54,964 nt of DNA from Bacillota bacterium (lineage in GTDB: Bacteria > Bacillota > Clostridia > Lachnospirales > Lachnospiraceae), in the NCBI GenBank assembly GCA_023423045.1, contig JAFAGA010000003.1, positions 1 to 54,964 on the forward strand, given 5' to 3'. Of this stretch, positions 8,167 through 16,843 are shown in pieces. The notes below the pieces were generated by a model. That model made no database searches and was not told the origin of the DNA. It was given only the letters and a program-made list of their open reading frames with translations. Position numbers and translations under genes: made by a program. Position 1 is the first letter of the stretch. Each line of letters begins with the position of its first letter.

Positions 8167-9168
8167 CTACCAGTTATTCACGGCATGCTCGGCAAAAGAG
8201 ATCAGCTTTTCTATCCTCAATTCCGTACCGTCATCCAGAACCGCCCGGCCCGTGAACTCTCCGAACATCTGATGACAGCAGTTATCCACCCATAAAAGCT
8301 TGGTTCTCGTGGTGCGGTCATAGCATGGAGTCAGGGTCAGATCCAGCTTCCCCTCCGCATCATGAAGATGCCACGGCTGCATATAGTCGGATCCCAGCTC
8401 AAAACTTACTTCCCCAAGCTTACAGATGGTATCACCGTAAAACAGGATATTCTCCGTGGCATTGCCGGTATTTCCAAAGCCGCAGCCCAGATTGAAGCCG
8501 AATATCCGATGATCCACCTTCCCGGTTCCGTTACTCCAGTACCATTCGTTATGGAAGGGCCACACACCCCTGCCCCAATCCAGCAGTCCATAGGAATCCA
8601 ACGGCGAGAAACAGTACTGCTTTTCACCGTATCTTACGAAGCCTTCGGCTGTCATACAATTAATCTTATGATTATAATAGAAGGCCTTGGGGGATTCATC
8701 AAAGGGCACATTAATTACCAGCGAATTCCGATTTTGTCTGGTCAGAGTTACATCCGCTTCAAAGTCCTCCCATTTGCAATAAAGACGGCGCACACTTCCT
8801 TTGACCTCAAAGCGTATTACACCGCCCTTTTTCTCATATCTGACCACATGATCCTTCTCCGCATCCTCCGGAAGATGCAGGGAGCCAAAGGGAAGAACTA
8901 AGAAAGTACCTTTTTCCGCAAGGCGCTCCCCCTTGTCAAAATCAAAGAGCATAATGCCGGCCTGCCCTGCATAAGCAGCATGGCCGATTGTGAATTGAAG
9001 GCACATCCTCTGGTCTGTGACCTGATAAAAATCCCATTCCTTAATCCGGAATTTTGGTGCCCTGATGGCCTTTCTGCGGTAATTCAGAACACTTTCGGTA
9101 GAATACCCGGGAATGGGTGAACCCTTTTCATCAAGAACCGGTCCGGGCTTCTCAAATTTCCTTTGCAT
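8167..9168 (-). CDS. DUF2804 family protein
   Basis: A 333-aa protein matching the DUF2804 pattern: WGRGVWPFHNEWYWSNG followed by HRIFGFNLGCGFGNTGNATE. The body is beta-rich with many Trp and Tyr residues, and no signal peptide is seen. The family has no established biochemical function; the fold resembles carbohydrate- or lipocalin-like beta structures, which is inference. The start ATG overlaps the stop of the upstream MFS gene by one base (TAATG), and GGAGG lies inside that gene, so the two are coupled. Co-expression with a transporter and a TIM-barrel-like unknown suggests a small uptake or modification unit. Confidence 0.75.
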   Translation of the reverse strand: MQRKFEKPGPVLDEKGSPIPGYSTESVLNYRRKAIRAPKFRIKEWDFYQVTDQRMCLQFTIGHAAYAGQAGIMLFDFDKGERLAEKGTFLVLPFGSLHLPEDAEKDHVVRYEKKGGVIRFEVKGSVRRLYCKWEDFEADVTLTRQNRNSLVINVPFDESPKAFYYNHKINCMTAEGFVRYGEKQYCFSPLDSYGLLDWGRGVWPFHNEWYWSNGTGKVDHRIFGFNLGCGFGNTGNATENILFYGDTICKLGEVSFELGSDYMQPWHLHDAEGKLDLTLTPCYDRTTRTKLLWVDNCCHQMFGEFTGRAVLDDGTELRIEKLISFAEHAVNNW

Positions 9169-10448
9169 TATAAGACCTCCTTACGCTGTCGAAGCAGCTT
9201 CCCTGCAGGCAAGAGAGGAAGAAAGGTGATCAAGGTAAATGCTGCGGACACCGCAAACAATATTTCATTGGGTATTCGTCCCTCTTTCCCGTCTATGACC
9301 GCATCGGTTCCATAACAGGTAATGATATAGTTGGAGATCAGCGGGCCGATAATCATCGGGATGCAGACAAAGAACAGCTGCTTAATTCCCTCAAACTGTC
9401 CCCGCTGCTCCTCGGGATACAGATTTTTGTACCAGGCAGTCAGAGTTTGAAGAATAATGACATATCCCGCCCCGGTGAGGAGCATCCCTGCTGCCAGCAA
9501 AATCAGCTGCCTGCTCATGCTCACCGTAACCAATCCAAGAATGTTCATAATCAATGCGATTGCAATAACCCTGGTATTCCCTCCCCGGTCAATCAGGCGG
9601 GCAGCCGGTATGGTCAAGCCGACCGCCGCCAGCAGGCTGACCCCCTGGACCAGCCCGGCTATGGTATAATCCATCCCCAGATAATTCACAATATAGATTG
9701 TGACATAGGGGAAATATATATTAAAACCGATAAAATACACCATCATTACCGCAAACACCCAAAACAGCTCCCGATTCTCTCTCACCGTACGGTAATGAAA
9801 TACGCGAAAGAACTGGTGCCAAAAGCCCTTCGGATCCTTTAGCGCCCGAAGCGTCGGCGCATCCTTCAGCGTAAATAAGGTAAGCAGACCGATGGCGGAC
9901 ACCATTCCCCCGACAAGAATGAAGAAGGCAAAGAAACCAAACTGATCTATTATAATTCCCGATACCACGGAACCGAAGATCGTCGCCAGAACCGGCATCG
10001 CAGCAAAAGCTCCTCCCACCTTGCCCCGATTACTTTCATTGGAAATATCCGTCGTCCAGGCACAGAAACCGCTGTCATATCCGACGGAGCCAAAGAAGCT
10101 CATAATTGCATCCATTCCCACCACAAAGCACCCGGCCGCAAACACCGAACGAAGCGGCAGGTACTGCGACATCCCGAAGGCAATCGTGAATATTCCCCAC
10201 AGGATATATCCGATTGCAATAAATGGCTTGCGCCTTCCTCTCCGATCACCCATGGTTCCGATCAGGAAGGTTGCAAAGGTTGTTACCGCAGCGCTGACCC
10301 CCACCATCCAGGAGATAATATTAGGATCAGGCGCTATTTTAGCATATACAAAGGTATTAAACCACGCATTCTCCACATTCCAGCACAACTGCCCCGCCAT
10401 TCCCAATATCCAGATCAGAGCCCAATTTTTACGGCTGATTTTCTCCAT
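9168..10448 (-). CDS. Major facilitator superfamily transporter
   Basis: A 426-aa membrane protein with about 12 hydrophobic segments. The loop between segments 2 and 3 reads GTMGDRRGRRKPFIAIGY, the MFS signature, and a repeat-like RLIDRGGNTRVIAIAL lies in the second half. A long cytoplasmic linker follows segment 6 (TLKDAPTLRALKDPKGFWHQ). The pattern recalls sugar or glycoside-cation MFS carriers, but the substrate cannot be assigned. It is the middle gene of a three-gene minus-strand unit: 14 bp after the unknown upstream gene and a 1-bp overlap with the DUF2804 gene. AAGGAG precedes the start. Confidence 0.87.
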   Translation of the reverse strand: MEKISRKNWALIWILGMAGQLCWNVENAWFNTFVYAKIAPDPNIISWMVGVSAAVTTFATFLIGTMGDRRGRRKPFIAIGYILWGIFTIAFGMSQYLPLRSVFAAGCFVVGMDAIMSFFGSVGYDSGFCAWTTDISNESNRGKVGGAFAAMPVLATIFGSVVSGIIIDQFGFFAFFILVGGMVSAIGLLTLFTLKDAPTLRALKDPKGFWHQFFRVFHYRTVRENRELFWVFAVMMVYFIGFNIYFPYVTIYIVNYLGMDYTIAGLVQGVSLLAAVGLTIPAARLIDRGGNTRVIAIALIMNILGLVTVSMSRQLILLAAGMLLTGAGYVIILQTLTAWYKNLYPEEQRGQFEGIKQLFFVCIPMIIGPLISNYIITCYGTDAVIDGKEGRIPNEILFAVSAAFTLITFLPLLPAGKLLRQRKEVL

Positions 10449-10462
10449 ACTCTATGTACTCC

Positions 10463-11320
10463 TTATTTGCCGAATGCCGCCTGGTTCCCTGCCGGGCTAT
10501 GGCGCTTCTCAAGATCCGGCAGCCGCCGCTCCAAAGCTGCAAAGGATATCTCCACATCCTCATGGACCTCCTCCGCCGAGAAAGCTCCCACCGTTACCAT
10601 ATCGCAGTCCCGAAGGGTATTCCAGGAGAAATTAAGGCCCACAAAGGGTGTCGTTCTGCCGGCCGCCATGGCCTTGATAGTCATTACCGGCTTTTTCGCC
10701 TGATGAATGATGCGGGCAACAGTCTCTACCTCCACCTGCATCAAAAAACCCATACAGTTATAAATCTGGATATAGGTCTGGATGTCATAGCCATTCTCAT
10801 CGGAATAGGTGATCAGCTCCGGCATATGAGCGGACAGGCCCGGTACCATGCCTGCGTCACGGATCATAGCGGTATAATCAGGCAGCCGGTCGATGATTCC
10901 CTTATTCTTGTTCACCAGCTGCTCTGCGCTGGAATGGTGGATCAGACAGATTTTTGAGCCCCTCCTTGCGCATGCCCTGATTACCTCCTCCGCTTCCCTT
11001 CTTCCCTCTGCGGTATCATCCACATTGATGCAGGGAGTGTCCACCATAACCATAGGTCTCCCGAACTTCTGCTCCGTAAGCTTAACCGCATCCTCCAGGT
11101 TTTTGCTGAGGCCGAAGGGTGCCATAATGGTATCAATTCCGTACTCCATATAGGCATCCAGGATCCCGCACATTTTCTCCGTGGTATTATAGCGGTTGGT
11201 GATCATGCGGTCTGCTGCCGCTCCGGTATGGCTCCATCCCAAAATCCAGTTGGTCCCGATCATCATTCGGGATAAAGAGACCCCTTCTACCTGTGTACGG
11301 GGAAACATTTTACTCATCAT
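10463..11320 (-). CDS. Uncharacterised TIM-barrel-like protein, first gene of the MFS-DUF2804 unit
   Basis: A 285-aa soluble protein I cannot name. The N-terminus VEGVSLSRMMIGTNWILGWS resembles the start of aldo/keto reductases. Alternating strand-helix elements (DTIMAPFG, RPMVMVDTPC, KICLIHHS, PGLSAHMPELI, KPVMTIKAMAAGR, CDMVTVGAFS) fit an eight-stranded barrel. There is no obvious catalytic tetrad or metal site that settles a function. A GGAGG lies just upstream; the first two Met codons (ATGATG) are both possible starts. It sits 14 bp before the MFS gene, so the two are surely co-transcribed. It could be an oxidoreductase, isomerase or sugar-acid enzyme; none is demonstrated. Confidence 0.6.
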   Translation of the reverse strand: MMSKMFPRTQVEGVSLSRMMIGTNWILGWSHTGAAADRMITNRYNTTEKMCGILDAYMEYGIDTIMAPFGLSKNLEDAVKLTEQKFGRPMVMVDTPCINVDDTAEGRREAEEVIRACARRGSKICLIHHSSAEQLVNKNKGIIDRLPDYTAMIRDAGMVPGLSAHMPELITYSDENGYDIQTYIQIYNCMGFLMQVEVETVARIIHQAKKPVMTIKAMAAGRTTPFVGLNFSWNTLRDCDMVTVGAFSAEEVHEDVEISFAALERRLPDLEKRHSPAGNQAAFGK

Positions 11321-11408
11321 TCATCCTCCTTATAATATAAATATGCTATGAAAAGAATCTACATCTGCTCCATATACTCCGATTACAATAAAAGGCGCTG
11401 TTCCTGTT

Positions 11409-13154
11409 TTATTCTCTCTCTACGGCCAACGGCACCATCTTCTGTTTTGTAACGTCAAACAGTCCGGTGGTGGTCAGTCTCAGCTTTGGTATTACCGGCA
11501 GGCTGACAAAGGCCATATTCATAAAGGGATCAATTCCTTCCCTCACACCCATGCTCCGTGCCAGAGCCTGCATCTCTTCGATATTATCAGCCAGGGATAC
11601 GGCATCCAGGTTGCTCATCAGACCTGCAATAGACAGGGGAAGACTTCCTATTACCTTTCCATTGAGAGCGATGGCCCATCCTCCCTGCATATCCCGGATG
11701 CAGTTCGCTGCGGTTGCAATATCCTCATCGTTGGTGCCGACAGCGATAATATTGTGGGAGTCATGGGATACAGAGGATGCAATGGCTCCCCGGCACAAGC
11801 CGTATCCGGTGACAAAGCCCAGGCCCACATGGTTGGTATTGTGATGGCGTTCAATCACCGCCAGCTTAATGATATCCTCTTCCAGGTTCACTTCGGCCTT
11901 TCCGCTCACAAGAGGAGCAAATACTTCCTCGGTGGTTATCTCACCTTCAATCATTTTAATCACACGGAACTGCTCCGCTTCCTCATTCTCTGCTTCGTAT
12001 GGAACCTGAAAATCCTCAGGAACAATCTCCTCACAGTGGAAGGAATGGTATACCTTATCCAGCAGCTCCTTGCGTATCTCCGGCTCCCTGATGGGAGTAA
12101 TAGTCCCCTGCTCATCCAGGATTAACCGTCCATTCTTGATTACCTTCTGTACCCTGACCTCCTTTAGATCAGATAGTATGATCAAGTCGGCATGGTAGCC
12201 CGGAGCTACTGCTCCGTAATCCTTCAAGCCAAAATAAGCCGCAGCGTTAAAGGATCCCATCTTGATGGCAATACACGGATCTGCACCTTTACTGACGGCC
12301 TGCCTTACAATATCATCAATATGGCCCAGGCGGAGAATATCATAGGGATGCTTATCGTCGGTGACCAGCATTGCCCTCTGGTGATAGGGAGGAGTAAACA
12401 TTCCCATCAGGGCATCCAAATTTCTGGCTGCCGTTCCTTCCCGGATCATAATCCACTGCCCCATCCGGAATTTTTCCATAGCTTCTTCAAAGGAAATGCA
12501 TTCATGATCGGACTGGACTCCTGCCGTAACATAGGCGCAGATATCCTTTCCGTGAATTCCGGGAGCATGGCCGTCTACGACCTTACCGGCGCTCTTGGCA
12601 TCCTCTATTTTCTTCAGGATGTCACTGGCTCCCCGGATGGTTTCATAGAAATCCATCACCTCTGCAAGCCCCACCACCTTCTTATTCTGATACAGATATT
12701 CGATATCATTAGCCAAAAGGATGCTCCCATTCTCGTCATAAGCAGTCGCAGGAACGCAGGAGGGCAGTACAAAATAAATATCCAAAGGCAGACCCTCGGA
12801 GGCCTCCAGCATATATTCTATTCCTTCCATACCGCTTACATTGGCTATCTCATGAGGATCCGTGATTACCGCCGTGGTACCGTGGGGAAGAACCGACTTC
12901 ACAAATTCCACCGGTTTTAGCATGGAACTCTCCAGATGAATGTGTCCGTCAATGAAACCGGGCGCAACATATTTTCCGCTGCAATCTATCTCTTTCTCTC
13001 CGTCGTATTCTCCGATTCCGACAATCCGGCCCTCACATATCGCAACATCTCCCTGCTCGATTGCCTCTGTAAATACATTAATAATATTTGCATTCTTCAA
13101 TACCAGGTCCGCCTTCCTGATACCTCTTGCAACTTCCAATTCTTTTACATGCAT
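11409..13154 (-). CDS. ade: Adenine deaminase
   Basis: A 581-aa amidohydrolase of the AdeC type, the normal length. It converts adenine to hypoxanthine and ammonia. Visible features: N-terminal beta domain with ADLVLKNANIINVFTEAI, the metal motif GFIDGHIHLESS (His-x-His), ITDPHEIANVSG, GHAPGIHG, SDHECISFEEA, and the C-terminal adenine-deaminase domain with NTNHVGLGFVTGYGL. It supplies hypoxanthine, which the xanthine dehydrogenase encoded at 24.9-28.8 kb could oxidise. It has its own promoter at 13238-13266 and no obvious purine riboswitch upstream. It appears monocistronic. Confidence 0.96.
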   Translation of the reverse strand: MHVKELEVARGIRKADLVLKNANIINVFTEAIEQGDVAICEGRIVGIGEYDGEKEIDCSGKYVAPGFIDGHIHLESSMLKPVEFVKSVLPHGTTAVITDPHEIANVSGMEGIEYMLEASEGLPLDIYFVLPSCVPATAYDENGSILLANDIEYLYQNKKVVGLAEVMDFYETIRGASDILKKIEDAKSAGKVVDGHAPGIHGKDICAYVTAGVQSDHECISFEEAMEKFRMGQWIMIREGTAARNLDALMGMFTPPYHQRAMLVTDDKHPYDILRLGHIDDIVRQAVSKGADPCIAIKMGSFNAAAYFGLKDYGAVAPGYHADLIILSDLKEVRVQKVIKNGRLILDEQGTITPIREPEIRKELLDKVYHSFHCEEIVPEDFQVPYEAENEEAEQFRVIKMIEGEITTEEVFAPLVSGKAEVNLEEDIIKLAVIERHHNTNHVGLGFVTGYGLCRGAIASSVSHDSHNIIAVGTNDEDIATAANCIRDMQGGWAIALNGKVIGSLPLSIAGLMSNLDAVSLADNIEEMQALARSMGVREGIDPFMNMAFVSLPVIPKLRLTTTGLFDVTKQKMVPLAVERE

Positions 13155-13237
13155 ACTGTCACCACTCCTCTATCAAGTTATGTTTACTATATACAAAAAA
13201 TAATGTAATCATGAGTTATTTTTCTATAATTATAACA

Positions 13238-13266
13238 ATTATACCCCTTATTTCACAATCCTGCAA
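13238..13266 (-). promoter_or_regulatory. Promoter of ade
   Basis: On the minus strand TTGCAG (13266-13261), a 17-bp spacer and TATAAT (13243-13238). A 10-bp inverted repeat (13273-13282 with 13301-13310) lies just upstream of the -35 box. Confidence 0.7.
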
Positions 13267-13272
13267 ACGTCT

Positions 13273-13310
13273 TTTTGTATTTTTAGGGCTGTAACTATGG
13301 AAATACAAAA
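13273..13310. repeat. Inverted repeat upstream of ade promoter
   Basis: TTTTGTATTT and AAATACAAAA, a perfect 10-bp pair with an 18-nt loop, lie 7 bp upstream of the ade -35 box. It could be an operator or an extra terminator for the upstream gene; the sequence does not decide. Confidence 0.4.
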
Positions 13311-13333
13311 TCGTGCCGCACATAATTTACTGC

Positions 13334-13369
13334 CCAAAAACGGACGCTTCATCAAGCGCCCGTTTTTGG
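13334..13369. terminator. Terminator of the 394-aa unknown gene
   Basis: Stem of 16 bp with one mismatch and a 4-nt loop (CATC). Minus-strand transcripts from the gene ending at 13448 meet the GC-rich stem followed by TTTTT. Confidence 0.75.
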
Positions 13370-13447
13370 TATGGCTTCCACTCTTACAAGTGTAAATCCA
13401 AATATATTGTTTTGGATTCAAATTAGAGATATCATATATATAAAATA

Positions 13448-14632
13448 TCATACTTTCATCAGCAGAATCTTCTCCTGATGCAGATCACCATTCTCAATTT
13501 TCCGTTCAATCAGCATGTTTAAGTGACGAAAGAACTCCTTTGCATCATGTAAATCATTGTCGTACATACGAAGCAAAACACGCCCGTGACAAGTTAACCG
13601 TTTCTGTCCGTTATATGTATACAACGTCTTAGCGAGACATCCCGAACCATAACAGTCCACACAATCGTTTAATGCATAAAAGATACGCTCAGAGAGCTGA
13701 GGATCCGATTTTGCTATTTCTACCAGGGTTTCCTCCATATCATCGGCTTTGCGATGCCATGTTTCCGGTTTACCGTTATAAACAATATACCAGTTAAAAT
13801 AATGTGTATATTGAGAATCAGATACATTGATTGCATAAGAAACGCCGAAATCAGACGCAACATAAGTAATCTTATTTCCGCCCTTGTCAAGCATGCGCTT
13901 AAATTTTAACGGGCGCATGGCTCTCAGGTAATGATCCATTTCAATGATCCTATCTCCAAATCCCCGCGGCAATCCCGATATAACGCTCTCAAATGTTGGC
14001 TTTGGACGTTCTCCCGCCGCCAAAGGAGGCGCTGCTTCCTCAAATTCACCGCGTACAATCGCTGCCTGCTCATCAAGCTCTGTCACAGATATCGTCTTTA
14101 TACTCAAAGTGGAGAGCTTCGATACGGCAAGCCCGGCCAAAATTCCCTCCGCATTCAATTCGCTGAGATTCTTCGCTCTCATATATGCCTGCCTGCGTGA
14201 ATAAAAGCGTTCCTCACCGCCGATAGAAATTTGCATTTCATTGAGATTGCAGGTTACTGAAATATCAACATACTCGCCAAGCGGCAAGCTGTTATTATAT
14301 GAATAACGATCCTGATTTGGTTTACCGGTATGTATTATTATATCTTCTATCTTACGGTTGTCCTGTCCCTGCGAAGCAAATGTAATATGCCCGTTCCCGA
14401 TAAGCAAATAAAATGCAGGAAAGTCGAGTTTAACAGTCATATCCACACGAAATGGCAACCGGTACTTTTCCGGCAATGACACATAATGCATCTTGGATTT
14501 GTCGCTAAAATCAGTTGTTCCTATCGATGTAACGGAATGCGTTGTCCAAATCTCAAGCGTTTCATCCGTGATTTTAGTATTTGCCATGCCACGCGGTGTT
14601 AACATCTTTAAATCAATATGCTTCTCCTTCAT
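13448..14632 (-). CDS. Uncharacterised 394-aa protein with a Cys-rich segment
   Basis: I do not recognise this protein. The first half (to about residue 190) is beta-rich, like a concanavalin-type jelly roll: LPFRVDMTVKLDFPAFYLLI and YVDISVTCNLNEMQISIGG. The second half has a helical region and a cluster CVDCYGSGCLAKTLY...CHG with four Cys that could bind metal. There is no signal peptide with the chosen start. ATG 14632 follows AAAGGG at about 11 bases; ATG 14641 is an alternative, and the longer reading to 14716 would overlap degV. It lies between degV and a terminator. Third-position base use looks less GC-rich than in its neighbours, a possible sign of transfer. Confidence 0.6.
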   Translation of the reverse strand: MKEKHIDLKMLTPRGMANTKITDETLEIWTTHSVTSIGTTDFSDKSKMHYVSLPEKYRLPFRVDMTVKLDFPAFYLLIGNGHITFASQGQDNRKIEDIIIHTGKPNQDRYSYNNSLPLGEYVDISVTCNLNEMQISIGGEERFYSRRQAYMRAKNLSELNAEGILAGLAVSKLSTLSIKTISVTELDEQAAIVRGEFEEAAPPLAAGERPKPTFESVISGLPRGFGDRIIEMDHYLRAMRPLKFKRMLDKGGNKITYVASDFGVSYAINVSDSQYTHYFNWYIVYNGKPETWHRKADDMEETLVEIAKSDPQLSERIFYALNDCVDCYGSGCLAKTLYTYNGQKRLTCHGRVLLRMYDNDLHDAKEFFRHLNMLIERKIENGDLHQEKILLMKV

Positions 14633-14673
14633 AACCAACATTCCCTTTCCAAATGGATAGATTATTATCACAG

Positions 14674-15525
14674 CTACTGCCTGTAATATAAAATACCCAG
14701 GGTATTCGGCCCACAATGGCTGGAGATGACGCCTCCCGCCTGAGTAATATAGATCTCCCTGAAGTAGTTCAGATCGGCCAGATAATCATAAGCTTCCTTC
14801 TCTATGGCAGGATCAATCCCGGAATGGGTGATAAATACCCGCGCCGGGTCCGCTTTCAGCAGCTCCTCTTTCAAATCCCCGGCATAGCTGCGGACCACCG
14901 CCTGCTGTCTGCCACGGTACTTCCTTGCCACTCCCATCTTACCGTCCCGGACCGCAATCATCGGCTTAAGCTTCAGGGTATTGCCCACCAAAGCCGTTAC
15001 CGCATTGCATCTTCCGCCGCGCTGCAGATAAGTCAGGGTATCAACTACAAAGGAAGCCGATACCTTAGCCCTGGCTGCTTCTATCGCAGCGACAATCTCC
15101 TCCGCATGGGTGCCCTCCTCTGCCATTTCGGCAGCTCTCAGCACCTGGAGGCCGATCCCTGTGGAAAGATTCATGGAGTTGATCACCCATATGCGGTCAT
15201 ATTCTAATTCCTGAGCCGCCATCCTGACCACCTGGCAGGTCACGGACATATCCTCAGAGATACCGAAGAAGATAATGTCCTCCTTTGCCTCTGCCATCGG
15301 CCGCAGCACCTCCATCACATATCCCAGCTCCGGCGCCGCCGTCTTGGGCGTCGTGTTCCTTTGATCAGACCAATCATAGATTTCCCTGGGTGTAATCTCC
15401 CTGCCATCCATATAGCTGTCCATATCCAGCACAATATTCAGCGGAATGATGGTCAGCCCATGTTTTTGAATAAGCTCTGCCGACAGATCGCAGGTGCTGT
15501 CAGCTACAATTCTAATATGCCCCAT
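14674..15525 (-). CDS. DegV family fatty-acid-binding protein
   Basis: A 283-aa DegV-fold protein. The N-terminal IRIVADSTCDLSAELIQKHG holds the conserved Asp-Ser-x-x-Asp pattern. A TTPKTAAPELG segment and the C-terminal FITHSGID and GGVISSHCGPNTLGILYY complete the family signature. DegV/FakB proteins bind a fatty acid and can present it to the FakA kinase; many Firmicutes carry several, some not tied to FakA. The start at 15525 has GAGGAG 7 bases upstream; the open frame extends further into the repeat region but that is not supported. The gene lies downstream of the tandem promoter-like repeats. Confidence 0.9.
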   Translation of the reverse strand: MGHIRIVADSTCDLSAELIQKHGLTIIPLNIVLDMDSYMDGREITPREIYDWSDQRNTTPKTAAPELGYVMEVLRPMAEAKEDIIFFGISEDMSVTCQVVRMAAQELEYDRIWVINSMNLSTGIGLQVLRAAEMAEEGTHAEEIVAAIEAARAKVSASFVVDTLTYLQRGGRCNAVTALVGNTLKLKPMIAVRDGKMGVARKYRGRQQAVVRSYAGDLKEELLKADPARVFITHSGIDPAIEKEAYDYLADLNYFREIYITQAGGVISSHCGPNTLGILYYRQ

Positions 15526-15571
15526 GCTTGTCTCCTCACGCTTTCCTAGACTTTTGTTATCCCCTACTCTT

Positions 15572-15756
15572 ATTATATCATGAATACAAACCGTATTCAT
15601 GATCTTTCGCTCCGATCGCATACTCACAAGCAGGCTTGCAGCATGCTCACATACGCTTTCATTATATCATGAATATAAACCGTATTCATGATCTTTCGCT
15701 CCAGTCGCATGATTCAAGCAAGCTTGATCATGCTCGTTCCGCTTTCATTATATCCC
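15572..15756 (-). repeat. Tandem repeat with promoter-like boxes upstream of degV
   Basis: Two units, 15572-15660 (89 bp) and 15661-15746 (86 bp), plus the start of a third at 15747. Each full unit holds an inverted repeat (ATCATGAATA with TATTCATGAT; 15577-15603 in unit 1) and a second, more diverged palindrome (15707-15733 in unit 2). On the minus strand each unit offers TATAAT (15577-15572, 15666-15661 and, in the partial unit, 15752-15747); the first two are extended -10 boxes (TGATATAAT). The inverted repeat overlaps the -10 in both full units. Confidence 0.75.
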
Positions 15757-15818
15757 ATTCGCACCGGATAGGAAATAGCCTTTTATGAATGAATTGTACA
15801 GTTCAGCCCTCGGTATGA

Positions 15819-16661
15819 TCAATCGATAAACATGGCGTTCTTAGGAATTGTATTAAAGGCCTTTTTAAATGCCCGGGAGAAGGTGGAGTAATTTTTAAAG
15901 CCGCTCTGGAAGCAGGCCTCCGTGATGGAACAGCCGTTTTGAACCAGGTTCTTCGCCAGAAGCAGGCGTTTCTCTGTAATGTAATTACCTATGGTATAGC
16001 CCGTCTCTTCCTTAAAGAAATGCATCAGGTAGTACCTGCTCAGGTAGAACCTGGCCGACAGGCTGTCAATGGTAATCTCCTCCGTCAGATGCCCGTTGAT
16101 ATAATCAATTATCTGAACCAGCTTCGCATTATCCTTGGCTGAATCAAGATAGCTGATGTGATTGGAGATTGCTGTTCGGTTCAGCTGTATCATGAATTCC
16201 AGAAACAGAATCTTCTGATACAGCTCCTTGGCAAAGGCGCTGTCCCCAAAGGAATGCTCCAACTCCTGACACACCTGATACAGTTTTCCCTTTTCCATGG
16301 AATGGATCCGAAGGACATTGGAATGCTCCTGCTTGGCACGTTCAAAGCAGTAATTCAGATTATAATCCTCCCCGGAGAAGCTGCCCAAAAACTGGGGGGA
16401 CACATAGATAATAATCCGTTCGTAGGCGGAAGCATCCAGCACACAGGGGCGGTGTATCTCTCCTGCGTTCACCAGCACAATATCATAGGGCTGCAGCTCA
16501 TAATTCTTCCCCTCAATGGTATAGATGGAATTACCGCTGAGAAAAATCATAATTTTATTAAAATCATGATAATGAAAAGCAAACTCCTTTCGCTGCCGGT
16601 CAATCAAATGAAACATCTTAAAATCATGGTTTAAATAACCTGCCTTCTCAAAGCTTATCAT
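15819..16661 (-). CDS. AraC-family transcriptional regulator
   Basis: A 280-aa regulator with an N-terminal cupin sensor (about 20-100: FAFHYHDFNKIMIFLSG, YELQPYDIVLVNAGEIHRP) and two C-terminal helix-turn-helix motifs (about 185-280: ITIDSLSARFYLSRYYLMHF and SITEACFQSGFKNYSTFSRA). Such proteins bind a sugar or related ligand and usually activate transcription. ATG 16661 follows GGAGG closely and is preferred to ATG 16679. It is divergent from the DapA-family gene, which is the most likely target. The effector is unknown. Confidence 0.9.
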   Translation of the reverse strand: MISFEKAGYLNHDFKMFHLIDRQRKEFAFHYHDFNKIMIFLSGNSIYTIEGKNYELQPYDIVLVNAGEIHRPCVLDASAYERIIIYVSPQFLGSFSGEDYNLNYCFERAKQEHSNVLRIHSMEKGKLYQVCQELEHSFGDSAFAKELYQKILFLEFMIQLNRTAISNHISYLDSAKDNAKLVQIIDYINGHLTEEITIDSLSARFYLSRYYLMHFFKEETGYTIGNYITEKRLLLAKNLVQNGCSITEACFQSGFKNYSTFSRAFKKAFNTIPKNAMFID

Positions 16662-16843
16662 AGCACCTCCATGTATCATTCAGCATAAGCTGCAAATATA
16701 CGACCAAATACATCACCCATATTATATAGCATTATATGCAATATTCAAAGCATTATTGTGCTATTATTATAAAATAATGTTGTGTAGAATTATAGTGTAA
16801 GAGGAGATATAATAAATTTGGAATTGATATGAGGAGGTTTCTT

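Noticed and set aside
12192..12920. 242-codon plus-strand frame inside ade
   Set aside because: Antisense to a clearly recognised adenine deaminase; no start signal.
13155..13447. Purine riboswitch upstream of ade
   Set aside because: I looked for the conserved purine aptamer loops on the minus strand and did not find them; only a promoter, an inverted repeat and a terminator are visible.
14633..14716. Longer start for the 394-aa unknown protein
   Set aside because: The extension would overlap the degV stop and has no ribosome site; ATG 14632 or 14641 fits better.
15572..15756. Possible CRISPR-like repeat
   Set aside because: Only two full adjacent units with no spacers; palindromes and -10 boxes explain the structure better.
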